The translations under genes and the position numbers were made by a program. A DNA stretch of 64,000 nucleotides from positions 4,504,501-4,568,500 of the forward strand of contig NC_087258.1 in the NCBI RefSeq assembly GCF_037042905.1, in the 5' to 3' direction. The notes beneath the pieces were generated by a model. The model searched no databases. It was not told where the DNA came from and saw only the letters and a list, made by a program, of their open reading frames with translations. Origin of the DNA: Lytechinus pictus (Eukaryota > Echinodermata > Echinoidea > Temnopleuroida > Toxopneustidae). Below, one piece after another: positions 1 through 10,345 of the stretch (its first letter is position 1; every line of letters starts with the position of its first letter).

Positions 1-800
1 GAAGATATCAGCTCGCGCTTCACACTCACATCATTTATTAAGTCCTTCCACATCCACTTCACAATTTCCCTACACAATGCTTTAGATAGTGCTCAAATTT
101 ACCATTTTCATACCGGAATATCAAGTATTTTCCGCTCGCGCTTCGTGCTCGCGTTATTGATTTCCGTGATAAAAATATCAGAATGCCCAGATTCTGTCTA
201 ACTCTAAAACACGCGCACAACATTGAGATACGCAGCTTCATCTTTATTCAAAACGTGCTAAAATTGTCTAGTTTCAGATCAGATCGTGCTTTGCGCTCAC
301 ATAATTAATGTAGGAAGAAACCAAATTACATATCCTTTTTCATGATTTACAAAACATGATTAGAGTGTCCCATTTTTAGGTCTCAAATCTCATTTTTTTC
401 CGCTCGCACTTCGCGCTCGCATCAATTGTTTGGTTTTATACCTATACCATTAATGATTACAAAAAGTGCTAAGAATGTCACTTTTTTTAAAGGTCAGAAT
501 GTCAAAAGAAATTCAGCTCGCGCTTCGCGCTCGCATTATTTAATAGTTGAAATATGTATCGTTTTAATGACTAACTGCAAAACCTCCTTAACAGGTCCCT
601 TTTCGATCAAGCCAGAAACCATATTAAAAATTTTTGCTCGCGCTTCGTGCTCGCAGTAATTGTCTAGTTACATACGCATCTTTTTAGGTTTACAAACATT
701 GCCCAGAATAGTCCATTTTCAGGTTAAAATATATACATGCAATTCCAAAAATTTTCAGCAATCGCATCGCGCTCGCACTATTTAAATAGGGCTTATAAGA
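1..800. repeat. Degenerate ~120-bp tandem array with a GC-rich core
   Basis: AT-rich DNA interrupted by cores like GCTCGCGCTTCGCGCTCGC near 10, 133, 285, 400, 514, 635 and 757, a spacing of about 114-152 bp. Between cores, words such as 'agaatgtc' and 'tacaaaacat' recur. Short open frames here run through the repeat and are not genes. Isolated cores recur near 1530 and 1745, and inverted copies fill about 10.5-13 kb. Confidence 0.75.
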
Positions 801-837
801 TAATTACACTTTTTATGTTGTTTTATTAAGAATAAAG

Positions 838-1260
838 TGTAGAAATGACTGTTAGGACATCGGCGTTTTGCCCCCCCCCCCCCTATTTTTCACGACCAAG
901 AAAAAAAAAAAAGGAAAGACATAAGGGTTAAATATAGGCCTATTATTTTCGGAAAATGTTATGTCAAAATCTATCAAAAAATTGATTTTTGTAATAAAAA
1001 TGTTGAAATTTTTGCTCGCTCGTTTCGCTCGCTCGCAACTTCTTCTTATTTTTTACGTGATACGCTGTATTGAGCCCCCTCAAAATTTTTGGCTCATTAC
1101 TCCACTGGGACAACCCCTTAAAAGAAACAAATTAAAATCAACTTTGAGCGGCCGATCTGGGTAAATATGGGTGAAAAAAAAAATTCGGGCCCCCCTATTG
1201 GCAAGAGCTGGATCCGCCCCTGTCATCTGCAAATCTTTACGAAACCCAGAATTCGATCAT
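838..1260. repeat. Dispersed repeat, copy inverted at 10985-11400
   Basis: Starts with GACTGTTAGGACATCGGCG plus a C13 run, then 'atgtcaaaatctatca', a GCTCGCTCGTTTCGCTCGCTC core, and 'gggacaacccctt'. The same series of blocks appears on the opposite strand at 10985-11395, and a partial direct copy lies at 15115-15290. It is an old mobile-element fragment of unassigned class. Confidence 0.7.
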
Positions 1261-2204
1261 AATTTGTATGTCACCGTAGCATAAGATCATTCGTTTTGGC
1301 AATCTTCGCAGTGGCGTAGTATACGGGGGGCCAGGGGGGCACGTGCCCCTCCCTGAGATTTGGTTTCCCCCCCTGAAAAAATTGACGGAGCAAAAAAAAG
1401 GGGAGAAAGAAAGAAAGAAAAAAAGAAGGGGAAAGATAGAAGAAAAAAAGAAGAGGAAAATGAGAGGAGGAAGAGGAGTGAATAATATAAGGTAAAGGGA
1501 AGACTTTCTTTTTATATCACTATATAAAATTTTCGCTCACGCTTCCCGCTCGCATTGCCTTTTCGATGAGATTCATATCTTGCTCAATATAGGCTGATAT
1601 GGAGCTTAAAATATAAAGTTTTGAAGTCAATATACAAAACATATTTCATCTCAGATATCTAGTTTTCATTATTTTTAAATTCACAAATTGATTGTTTCAA
1701 GTGCTCTGTAAGTGACCGTTTTATGGTCTAAATATTAATATTTTCAGCTCACGCTGCTCGGTCGCATTATTTGATTTGCATAGGCCTACTTCTTTATAAA
1801 TTCTTACAAACCGTCCTTAAAATGCACCTTAAACGAATTGTATACTATCATGATTGCCAATTTGTATTAAAAAAAACCACTCTATTTGATCATGTCATAT
1901 TGTTTACAATTTAGTAAGTTTGGTACTTAATTTCCTTCTTTAATGTTTAATTGCTTTCACCCAAAAATTATACACACAAAACACCTTGTAATTTTACTAT
2001 TTAGGGCCTAAATGGTAAAATTACAAGATGTCCTTGTGTGTATTATCTTTGCATAAAGTTTTTAGCTTGCTGTATTAAGTTATAAAGCCACATCTTAATC
2101 TGGAATGTGCACCAATTGTTTCATAATTCTAAGCTTCTTGTTAGTTGAATTGTTTTAAAATAACAGGTTTATAGGTCCTACTTGACAGTGTTAGTGTTGA
2201 TAGT
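1261..2204. other. Repeat-derived DNA without genes
   Basis: Contains a 'ggccaggggggcacgtgcccc' type repeat junction at about 1325-1380, a purine-only GAAA/AGAAGGGG tract at about 1390-1500, two more GC-rich cores (about 1530, 1745) and a palindrome built on 'acaccttgtaattttac' and its reverse at about 1980-2040. No credible gene. Confidence 0.6.
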
Positions 2205-5200
2205 TGCGTTATAGTAGAGCGGATTAGCTCCAAAAATCACAACAATTGTGCAAATTTTGACTAAAGCATAAAACTTTCACAAGTATTAGTATATGCCATA
2301 AGATTTATTTTAAAGATGGGAGGTAAATTTATAAATGCCATTTTCGGCCGTTGCCATGGCAACGGATTAATTTCTCCAAAACAACATACATTCCCATATA
2401 AATGGTAAATAAACATGATATAGATGACCAAAATGATAATTTTCAGGCTCCCGATTGAAAACATATGAAATTTAGAAATATTCAAGATCATCAAGATAGT
2501 TCCAATTGGTCCGTTTCCATGGCAACGGCTTGTTTTTCCCCAGAAAAATAAAAATTTTGATTAAAAAAAGTTGTAGAATATGATATATCTTTAATTTCCC
2601 CTAATTTTACAGTGCTTAACAAAGATATTTTGGTTGCTAAATGTGTAAATTACAGCTCAAGCCATTGCCATGGCAACCAAATAACATCTAATTTACAAAA
2701 ATAACATGGTTGTCAAGACAATGGATAGGTGGAAAATACAATTGGAATTGACTTAATCTGTATGCTTAAGTTTTGACCCCCTCATTTGAACAAAAAATAC
2801 AAAATTGTTCTGCAGGAGTTCTTTATAAAGATAAAATATTATGTTGCTTTGGAAATGCTTGAATTAAATTTAAAAAGGAACAATTTTACAAAGGGCCCGT
2901 TGCCATGGCAACAGCTTATTTCCCTCTAGAAAGGTAAAAATATTGATAAAAATGTAGAATACATGTACGGTATGATCATCATTCCATTTTCCCTAATTTA
3001 AAGGTACTAATCGAGATATGTTTGTGATTAAATTTATAAATATATAAATATAACATCTTAAGCCATTGCCATGGCAACCAAATAACATCTATTTTTTTTT
3101 TAAATTGGATGATAAGGTTAAAAACAGGTGAAAGATACAATGAATATTAACTTAATGTGCATTCGTAAGGTCTGACCTACTCGACTAATTTAGGGGAAAA
3201 TAATACAGTCAGTGTTCTGCATGAACTAATTAAAATGATAAACATTGATGTTGCCTTGGTAATACTTGAATTCAACGATAAATATCAATGTTCCAAATGG
3301 CCTGTTGCCATAGCAACGGATCATTTACCCAAGAACAGTAGCAGTTTTGATTTAAAAAAAAGGACTGTATAATCTAATTTTTTTTTCATTTCCCTTAACT
3401 TTAGGGTAAGAATAGATATGTTTGCTGTTAACATGCAAATAACATATAAATCCATTGTCATGGCAACCAAATAACATCTAATTTGAAAAAAATATAACAT
3501 GGTTGACATGATAATGGACAGGTGGAAAATGCAATTTATAACAATTAACTCAAGGTTTGACCCAGTCTTTTAATTTTGAACAAAGATTACAGTGTTTCGC
3601 ATTAGTTCATTAGAATGATGAAATTTGAGGTTACCTTGGTAGTGCTTGAAGTTAATGATAAATATCAATGTTGCAAATGGGCCGTTGCCATGGCAACGAC
3701 TCTTTTTTCCCAAGAAAAGCACCAAATTTGATCGAAAAACAGTTTAAAATCTGCATTTTGTCATAAATTTCCCCCAATTTTAGGGTGCAAAGCATAGATA
3801 TGTTTGCTGTTGATGTACAAATAACTTAAGCCATTGCCATGACAACCAAATAACATCTAATTTCAGTGGCTTAATTTGGTTTCTATGCGATGGTTTTAAG
3901 GGTGAGGTAGTACATTGGGACTAGTTACAAGGACAGCCAGTGGTCTGACGTGTCCAAAACCCTAAGACGGCTTCCAAAAATGGAGTTTGAAATGGCTGTT
4001 GATATATAAATGAACATATAGGTCATTTCCTATCAATGTGAGATATATGATTTTGGTGTCTAGACCATGATTCAATGGTCAAATAATACACTATGACAAG
4101 TTGAATGGACAGTCAGTTGTCCATTATATAAAAAAAAATTTTTTTTTTAATCAAAGATGATACTTTTCTGGGGGGAATGAGCTGTTGCCATGGCAACGGG
4201 ACATTTGAAACACTAATATTTATCATTAAATTCAAGTATTACCAAGGCAACATACATGTAATTTTATTATTCTGATGAACTCATACAGAACTCTTACTGA
4301 AATTTTTGTTCAAAATTAAATGACCGGCCAAACCTTTCGCATATTGAGTTATTTGTATGTATTTCCACCTGTCCAAAAGCTTGTCATCCAAATCATTATT
4401 TTTTAGTATTAGATATTATCTGGTTGCCATGGCAATAGCTTCAGATGTTATTTATACATTTTGCATCAAACATATCGATGTTTAGCACACAAAGATTAGG
4501 GGAAATGCAAGAAAAATCAGATTCTGCAGTCCCTTTTTTCATCAAAACTGGTACTAAATGATCTGTTGCTATGGCAACAGGCCATTTTGAAATTGATATT
4601 TATTGTTGAATGCAAGTATTACCATGGCAACATAAATGTTTATCATTCTAATTTAGTTCATGCAGAACACTGACTGTATTATTTTCCCCTAAATGAATTG
4701 AGTAGGTCAAACGTTACGCATATGTACATGTTAATTTTTATAGTATTGTTCACCTGTTCATAAGCTTATCATCTATGTTTTTTTTTTAATTAGATGTTAT
4801 CTGGTTGCCATGGCAATAGCTTAAGATGTTATATTTATAAAATTTAGTCACAAGCATATATCGATTAGTACCTTGAAATTAGGGGAAATGGAATGATGAT
4901 CATACTGTACATGTATTTTACATTTTTATCAATATTTTTACTTTTCTAGAGGGAAATAAGATGTTGCCATGGCAACGGGTCCTTTGCAAAATTGTTTCTT
5001 TTTAAATTTAATTCAAGCTTTACCAAGGCAACATTAATTTTTATCTTTATAAAGAACTCCTGCAGAACACTTTCTGTATTTTTTGTTCAAATGAGGGGGT
5101 CAAATCTTAAGCATACAGATTAAGTTAATTCCACTTGTATTTTCCACCTGTCCATTGTCTTGTCAAACATGTTATTTTTGTAAATTAGATGTTATTTGGT

Positions 5201-5661
5201 TGCCATGGCAATGGCTTGAGATGTAATTTACACATTTAGCAACCAAATATCTTCGATAAGCACTGTAAAGTTAGGGGAAATTAAAGATAAATCATATTCT
5301 ACAACGTTTTTTTAATCAAAATTTTTACTTTTCTAGGGAAAAACAAGCCGTTGCCATGGCAACGGACCAATTGGAACTTTCTTGATGATCTTGAATATTT
5401 CTAAATTTCATATGTATTCAATTGGGAGCCAGAAATTTATCATTTTGGTCATCTATATCATGTTTATTTACCATTTACATGGGAATGCATGTTATTTTGG
5501 AGAAATTAATCCGTTGCTATGGCAACGGCCGAAAATGACATTTATAAATTTACCTCCCATCTTTAAAATAAATCTTAGGGCATATACTAGTACTTGTGAA
5601 AGTTTCATGCTTTAGTCATAATTTGCACAATTGTTCGGCTAATCCGCTCTACTATTATCGA
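2205..5661. repeat. 3.4-kb long inverted repeat made of ~390-bp units
   Basis: Left arm about 2205-3880 and right arm about 4180-5661 are reverse complements, with a ~300-bp loop. Outer ends are AGAGCGGATTAGC and its reverse. Both arms encode matching 77-residue spurious frames, which proves the symmetry. Inside each arm a ~390-bp unit recurs about four times: equivalent blocks at 2664, 3064, 3456, 3833 on the left and 4423, 4803, 5200 on the right. Each unit holds two GTTGCCATGGCAAC-like palindromes. Class unknown; a foldback transposon or an inverted satellite block would both fit. Confidence 0.85.
2350..5526. promoter_or_regulatory. Array of ~17 RFX X-box-like palindromes (GTTGCCATGGCAAC)
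   Basis: Perfect 14-bp palindromes lie at 2350, 2899, 3684, 4184, 4963 and 5350. A variant at 3304 still fits the X-box consensus GTNRCC-N(0-3)-RGYAAC. One- or two-base variants occur near 2513, 2664, 3064, 3456, 3833, 4423, 4565, 4803, 5200 and 5513. The match to the RFX consensus is seen in the sequence; binding in vivo is inference. The array is 12-15 kb upstream of foxj2/3 and belongs to the inverted repeat, so it may be just repeat sequence. Confidence 0.5.
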
Positions 5662-6119
5662 CTTTCAATATTTTTACCTATGAAGGTGTCTTGTTTACGT
5701 TTGATCTATTTGCCTGATTTCTTTCCTGAAATTAAACCCCAAATAAATATTTCAAAAATCAGATCAGTTGGAATCAGAGATATTCAGCATTTGTGATTAT
5801 TACGACTAATCATGTTCAATTGTTTTATGAAAACTTAGTGTGAGAGCCAGTTTACACATTTTCTGATGTATATATGCATAGCCAAACGGGAGGTTTCGGG
5901 TGCAAGCCCCCCCCCCCCCCCCCCATTTTTCATGATGCAGAAGTCGCCGCTAAACAAAGAAAAAGGAAAAAAGAAGAAAGTGAGAGAACAGGAGAAAGAG
6001 CAATATAAAAGAGAAAGAAAAAGTTATTAATGTAAAATAAAGTAGAAAATATTTCGAAAACCTGTGCCACCGACCAAAACTTACAATGGGTCCCGCTTAA
6101 CTCTAACATTGATGCTGGA
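5662..6119. other. Intergenic DNA with a C20 run
   Basis: Mostly AT-rich DNA without genes. About 5908-5927 is a run of C followed by 'atttttcatgatgcag', the same junction type seen at 870-900. A purine-rich segment follows to about 6040. Confidence 0.5.
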
Positions 6120-6605
6120 GAGAAGGGGGGATTTTCTGGGGATATTTGTCCAGGGGGTAATTGTCCTCGGGGTGATTGTCCGGGGGATAATTGTCCTCGG
6201 GGGTAATTGTCCAGGGGGTAGTTGTCCGGGGGGTAATTGTCAGGGGGTAGTTGTCCGGGGGGTATTTGTCCGGGGGTAGTTGTCCGGGGGGTAGTTGTCC
6301 GGGGGGTAATTGTCCGGGGGTAGTTGTCCGAGGGATAGTTGTCCGAGGGGGGTAGTTGTCCGGGGGTGTAATTGTCCGGGGGGTAATTGTCCGAGGGGTA
6401 GTTGTCCGAGGGGTAGTTGTCCTCTGGGGGTAATTGTCCTCAGGGGGTAATTGTCCGGGGGTAGTTGTCCGGGGGTAATTGTCCTCGGGGGGTAATTGTC
6501 CTCAGGGGGTAATTGTCCGGGGTAGTTTTCCGGGGGGTAATTGTCGTCGGGGGTAATTGTCCGGGGGTAGTTGTGCTGGGGTAATTGTCCGGGGGTTATT
6601 GTCCT
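6120..6605 (+). repeat. G-rich minisatellite, ~14-bp unit GGGGGTAATTGTCC
   Basis: About 34 tandem units of roughly 13-16 bp, varying between GGGGGTAATTGTCC and GGGGGTAGTTGTCC. The + strand carries a run of 3-6 G in almost every unit, so G-quadruplexes are plausible. The array stops at TAGAACCCC. An incomplete related array is at 10192-10330. The 71-residue open frame here is just the repeat translated. Confidence 0.9.
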
Positions 6606-8190
6606 AGAACCCCGAGGTGACGCGATTTTTCATGAAATCGCATTTTGCATTGAATATAAAAGTTTCAAGAAGTAAAATGATTTTATGTCAAGTTTGGCAT
6701 GGTGTCAGGAATACTGAAATCATATTTTTAGTTTGGGGCAAGCCCTGCATGTGGTCGGAGTGAAGTCCAAATCGGCGTCAAGTCGCAGCCGATGATGACG
6801 TCATAAAGATTTGGAATTGAATACGTTTTTATTCATTCAGGGAGGCTCGAACCGGTCTGAATTTCGATTTCAGAAGTCCTACCACTATTCTGAACTCTGA
6901 TCCGTAAGATTTTATTAGTTGGAATGTCCATATATTCGGATCGCAGCGAATCGCATAGTGTGAGCCGGGCTTCACTGACAATAAAATACATCTCGAGATA
7001 CTTAAAATGCACGTGTGGCCGCGCCGGGGCACAGCAACTGGTTTTTTTTTTCTAATAAAAAAGAGCTAAACAATATTTGTATTAGGTAAGCCGACATGAT
7101 GACGTGCTCTGCAATTGCCTTCACTTTTCACACTAAAACTGTAATAGTATTATCATTCATTCATACAACTCCTGAATTGTTAACCAACTTTGTCGAGTGC
7201 TACAAAAAATATGTTGATTTGTAGAACCCTGGATCCAGGATTCTCAAAAAGGGGGGGGGGCACATTTTCCCAAGGAAAACTTGACAAGCGAAATACAAAA
7301 GAAAAAAAGGGTTTCACACTAATTTGATTGAAGGTCATTTCGTCCACAGAAAATTTGACAGGCAAAAAAAAATCATCGCTTTCAAGGGGGATCGGGGGGG
7401 GGCACATTAAACGGCATAGGACCCTATTTACATTATTGATTTTGATTATGCCTCACCAAAGGGATGCTGAATCCGCCAGTGGGCTTGGGACTGACAGTTA
7501 TTTCGTTTTTGTGTATTTTGTATGGGCTGCCCCCCACTTTTGAAACCATTCTGTTTATTTTATCTTTTTTATTAATTTATTAATCTATTCATTTATTTAC
7601 TTATTCATCTATTTATTAAATTATTAATTTATTCATGTATTTATTTATTTATGTATTTATTTATTTATTTATTCATTTATCTAGTTGTTATTATCATTAT
7701 CAATTTTATATTACATTTTTTGGGGGGTGTCATTCCTATTATCATACAACATAAATATTACAATGAATGGTATGATATAGTAGGCCTATACATATTTTTT
7801 ATTTTCCTTTTCAATCATACTTTTTTAAGTACAATATCACTTCACAAATAATTTCCCATCATTCCGAGGCCTATAAACCCCGGCAAGTACACCGAGAACT
7901 CACAATGTCAGAATAACGTCATAATGCTTGGAGCAATTTTTGAAACAGCGACCTCTTTCGTCTGACGTAACATCGCATCAATCATACTTATTTTGTTTGT
8001 TTTGTTGTTTTTTCGCTCAGGGTCCCTTGAGAAAAAAAAGGGGATGTAATTATATATGCCAAATGATTTATTGAATACACTTCAGTGGCGTAACAGGCGG
8101 GGGGCAGAGGGGCAAGCTGCCCCCCCCCCTGGCGGATTTCACCGGGAAAATAAAAGAAAAACGGGAAAGAAAAAAGGAGGGAGAAAGAAA
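6606..8190. other. Mosaic repeat DNA, no gene; ATTT microsatellite at 7556-7690
   Basis: I see no conserved coding sequence. The stretch holds G-runs next to 'ggatccaggat' (7230-7260), a second G-run at 7395, an ATTT/TTTA-rich simple repeat from about 7556 to 7690, and a 'gtggcgtaacaggcgggggg' repeat junction at 8084-8130. Confidence 0.5.
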
Positions 8191-8194
8191 GGGA

Positions 8195-8512
8195 AATAAT
8201 AATAATAATAATAAACAGTTCTTGTATAGCGCATATCACTATTATGAATAATGTCTCTATGCGCTTCCAAAGGACTTGGATATTATTACCCCAGCTGTAG
8301 CTTGGCAGCCGTAATTACTAAGATTACAGCGCCCACGCATTTCAAGGAATAAATTCCTGCCAGGTACCCATTCACCTCACCTGGGTTGAGTGCAGCACAA
8401 TGTGGATAAATTTCTTGCCGAAGGAAATTACGCCATGGCTGGGATTCGAACCCACAACCCTCTGTTTCAAAGTCCGGAGACTAATCCACTGGGCCACAAC
8501 GCTCCACACAGG
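8195..8512 (-). mobile_element. tRNA-derived SINE (family A, copy 1)
   Basis: On the minus strand the element starts with a tRNA-like head, 'gtggcccagtggattagt' (A box) and GGTTCGAATCC (B box), followed by a unique body ('cacctgggttgagtgcagca' in + orientation) and ends in an AAT repeat at about 8195-8215. A clear relative with the same body and tail lies at 16318-16605. The open frames across it are translations of the SINE. Confidence 0.8.
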
Positions 8513-9120
8513 GGAAGGAAAGGGGATAGGGAAAGGAGGAAAAGGAAAGGGAAAGGGAAAAGTGAAAAGAAAATGAAGAAAAATATTTTTTTTAATGGAA
8601 AAGGAAGGAAAGCGGGAAAATGTACGAAAGAAGAACATTTGAGAAAGAACAAATCATTCCGAAATAGGATTATGTATAATGCAATAGAACTGTGGGAAAT
8701 AAATAAAAAGATGACAAAATGGCAAACAGTAGCGGGAAACGGAGGAAGAATGTAATTAATCAAAAGCTAAATTGGAAAACAAAGAAAAGGGACCAAAAAA
8801 TAATAACACGACCGGGCTGCCGATGATTGAAATTAAAGAGCGGGAAGAAAGATGGACTGCACAACATTTTACTATAAGCTTGCTAAATTTTATGCAAATA
8901 AGCTACCAGGGCTTTGCCCCAGACCCCACGCAGTAGGGGCTCTTCATTTGTAACCTTCAAATGGCTCTCTAACGCCCCCGTTCAATCACTGGCATACAGG
9001 CGGGGGTCTTGTTCCACACCCAAGAGGGGAAAAAAAATTATAGGAGACAACGTATAATGAAATGAATGGAAACAATGAAATGTATTATTTGCTGAATATA
9101 ATGGAAAAATCGGTTACAGC
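8513..9120. other. Purine-rich DNA and repeat fragment, no gene
   Basis: About 8513-8800 is GGAAAGG-type purine-rich sequence. About 8900-9020 contains 'gggctttgccccagacccc', related to 'gggctccgtcccggacccc' at 14735-14760, a dispersed-repeat hallmark. No coding potential seen. Confidence 0.5.
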
Positions 9121-9280
9121 CCGATAGACCGCGGGTCCGATAGACCGCGGGTCCGATAGACCGCGGGTCCGATAGTCCGCGGGTCCGATAGACCGCGGGT
9201 CCGATAGACCGCGGGTCCGATAGACCGCGGGTCCGATAGTCCGCGGGTCCGATAGACCGCGGGTCCGATAGTCCGCGGTG
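9121..9280 (+). repeat. 16-bp minisatellite, 10 units of CCGATAGACCGCGGGT
   Basis: Ten uninterrupted 16-bp units. The only regular variation is AGACC versus AGTCC. An inverted array of the same unit is at 14371-14478, and the DNA following it (9281-9365) also matches the reverse complement of 14283-14370, so the two arrays form the ends of one inverted pair. Lack of unique spacers rules out CRISPR. Confidence 0.95.
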
Positions 9281-10345
9281 TGTGTAAAATTATGATCAGG
9301 ATATAGTGAGATCCAATGCCATCAAGAGGTCAAAAGGCCAATGATACGAGTCCATGGGGTTCTATAACGATGACCCAAAGGACACTCGCCCCCTGACATC
9401 TACTTCAAGGAAAATATCCCCATATTTTTATCGTCAGGGACTGTTACCCCCCCCCCCCGGAAATTTACCCTCAAGACGCCATACGGAGCCTCTAAAATGC
9501 AATCGACTTGACGACATGGCGAGATACTTTATCTTGCCATGTCGACTAAATAAGCTTATTATGTCCGCATGGCGCGATACGTTATCCTGCCAAGTCAGTC
9601 TACTTATAAAAAGTTATACATGTATGTCAACATGGCGAGATATTTTATCTTGCCCAGTCGACTTAAATAAGTTACATGTCAACATAGCGATATATCGGGA
9701 TTCTCGCCGGGACTTGTACACTTCATATCTCGCCATGTGGACATATCGACTTGACAAGATAGAATAATTATCGCTATGTCGAAATAATAAGCGTATTAAT
9801 TTCTTAGGCGGCGGAACCGGGGGGGGGGGGACCTTTCCCCCCTAAATTTGAGGTGGGGGACGATCCCCTAGATCTTTAGTTGAGAACCTTTTTTTTTTAC
9901 TTGTCAATTTGTTTTCTACGCCCCCCCCCCCTAAATTGAGGTGGACCCCCCCCCCTAAAATTTTTTTGTCCCCCTAATTTTGGTTAATAACCTTTTTTTT
10001 CTCTTCAAAAAATTTTGGTGGTCCTTTCTATAAATTTTGGTTGATTTGCTTGTCAATTTTTTTACCTCTGTCCATTCCAAAATTTCAGGTGGACCCCCCT
10101 AAATTTTTTTGCCTTCGCCGCCAATGATTAATTAAGACATGGCAAGATAAAGAACCACGCCATGTCGTCACGTTGATGGCATTTTCAAGGCTAGGGGTAA
10201 TTATCCGGGGTAATTGTCTGGAGGGTAAATTTCCGGGGGGGGGGTATCAGTCCCCGGCGGTAAAAATATGGGGATAATATTTTCCTTGAAGTAGTTGTCA
10301 GGGGGTGATTGCCCTAATTGGGTTATTGTTATAGAACCCAAGCGC
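9281..10345. repeat. Foldback repeat with 'catggcgagata' tandem core
   Basis: 9350-9475 ('ggttctataacgatgac' ... C12 'ggaaatttaccctc') is the inverted partner of about 10195-10345. Between them, 9510-9770 has four to five diverged units around CATGGCGAGATACTTTATCT, with another at 10136-10165, and 9810-10120 is a C-run/G-run repeat built on CCCCCCTAAATT. The 137-residue open frame at 9354-9767 is a translation of these repeats and shows no known domain. Confidence 0.7.

Noticed and set aside
2261..5615. Two homologous 77-residue frames (2261-2494 minus, 5382-5615 plus)
   Set aside because: Their similarity follows from the long inverted repeat; the shared protein has no family resemblance and includes the X-box palindromes.
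7988..8763. Frames of 83-121 codons on both strands
   Set aside because: They cover the tRNA-derived SINE and purine-rich flanks.
9121..9280. CRISPR-like regular repeats
   Set aside because: Units abut with no unique spacers and the genome is eukaryotic; this is a minisatellite.
9354..9767. 137-codon frame with CR-rich repeated pattern (LPCRLNK...CPVDLNK)
   Set aside because: The repeats follow the 'catggcgagata' DNA units, and part of it is an inverted copy of noncoding DNA at 10.2 kb.
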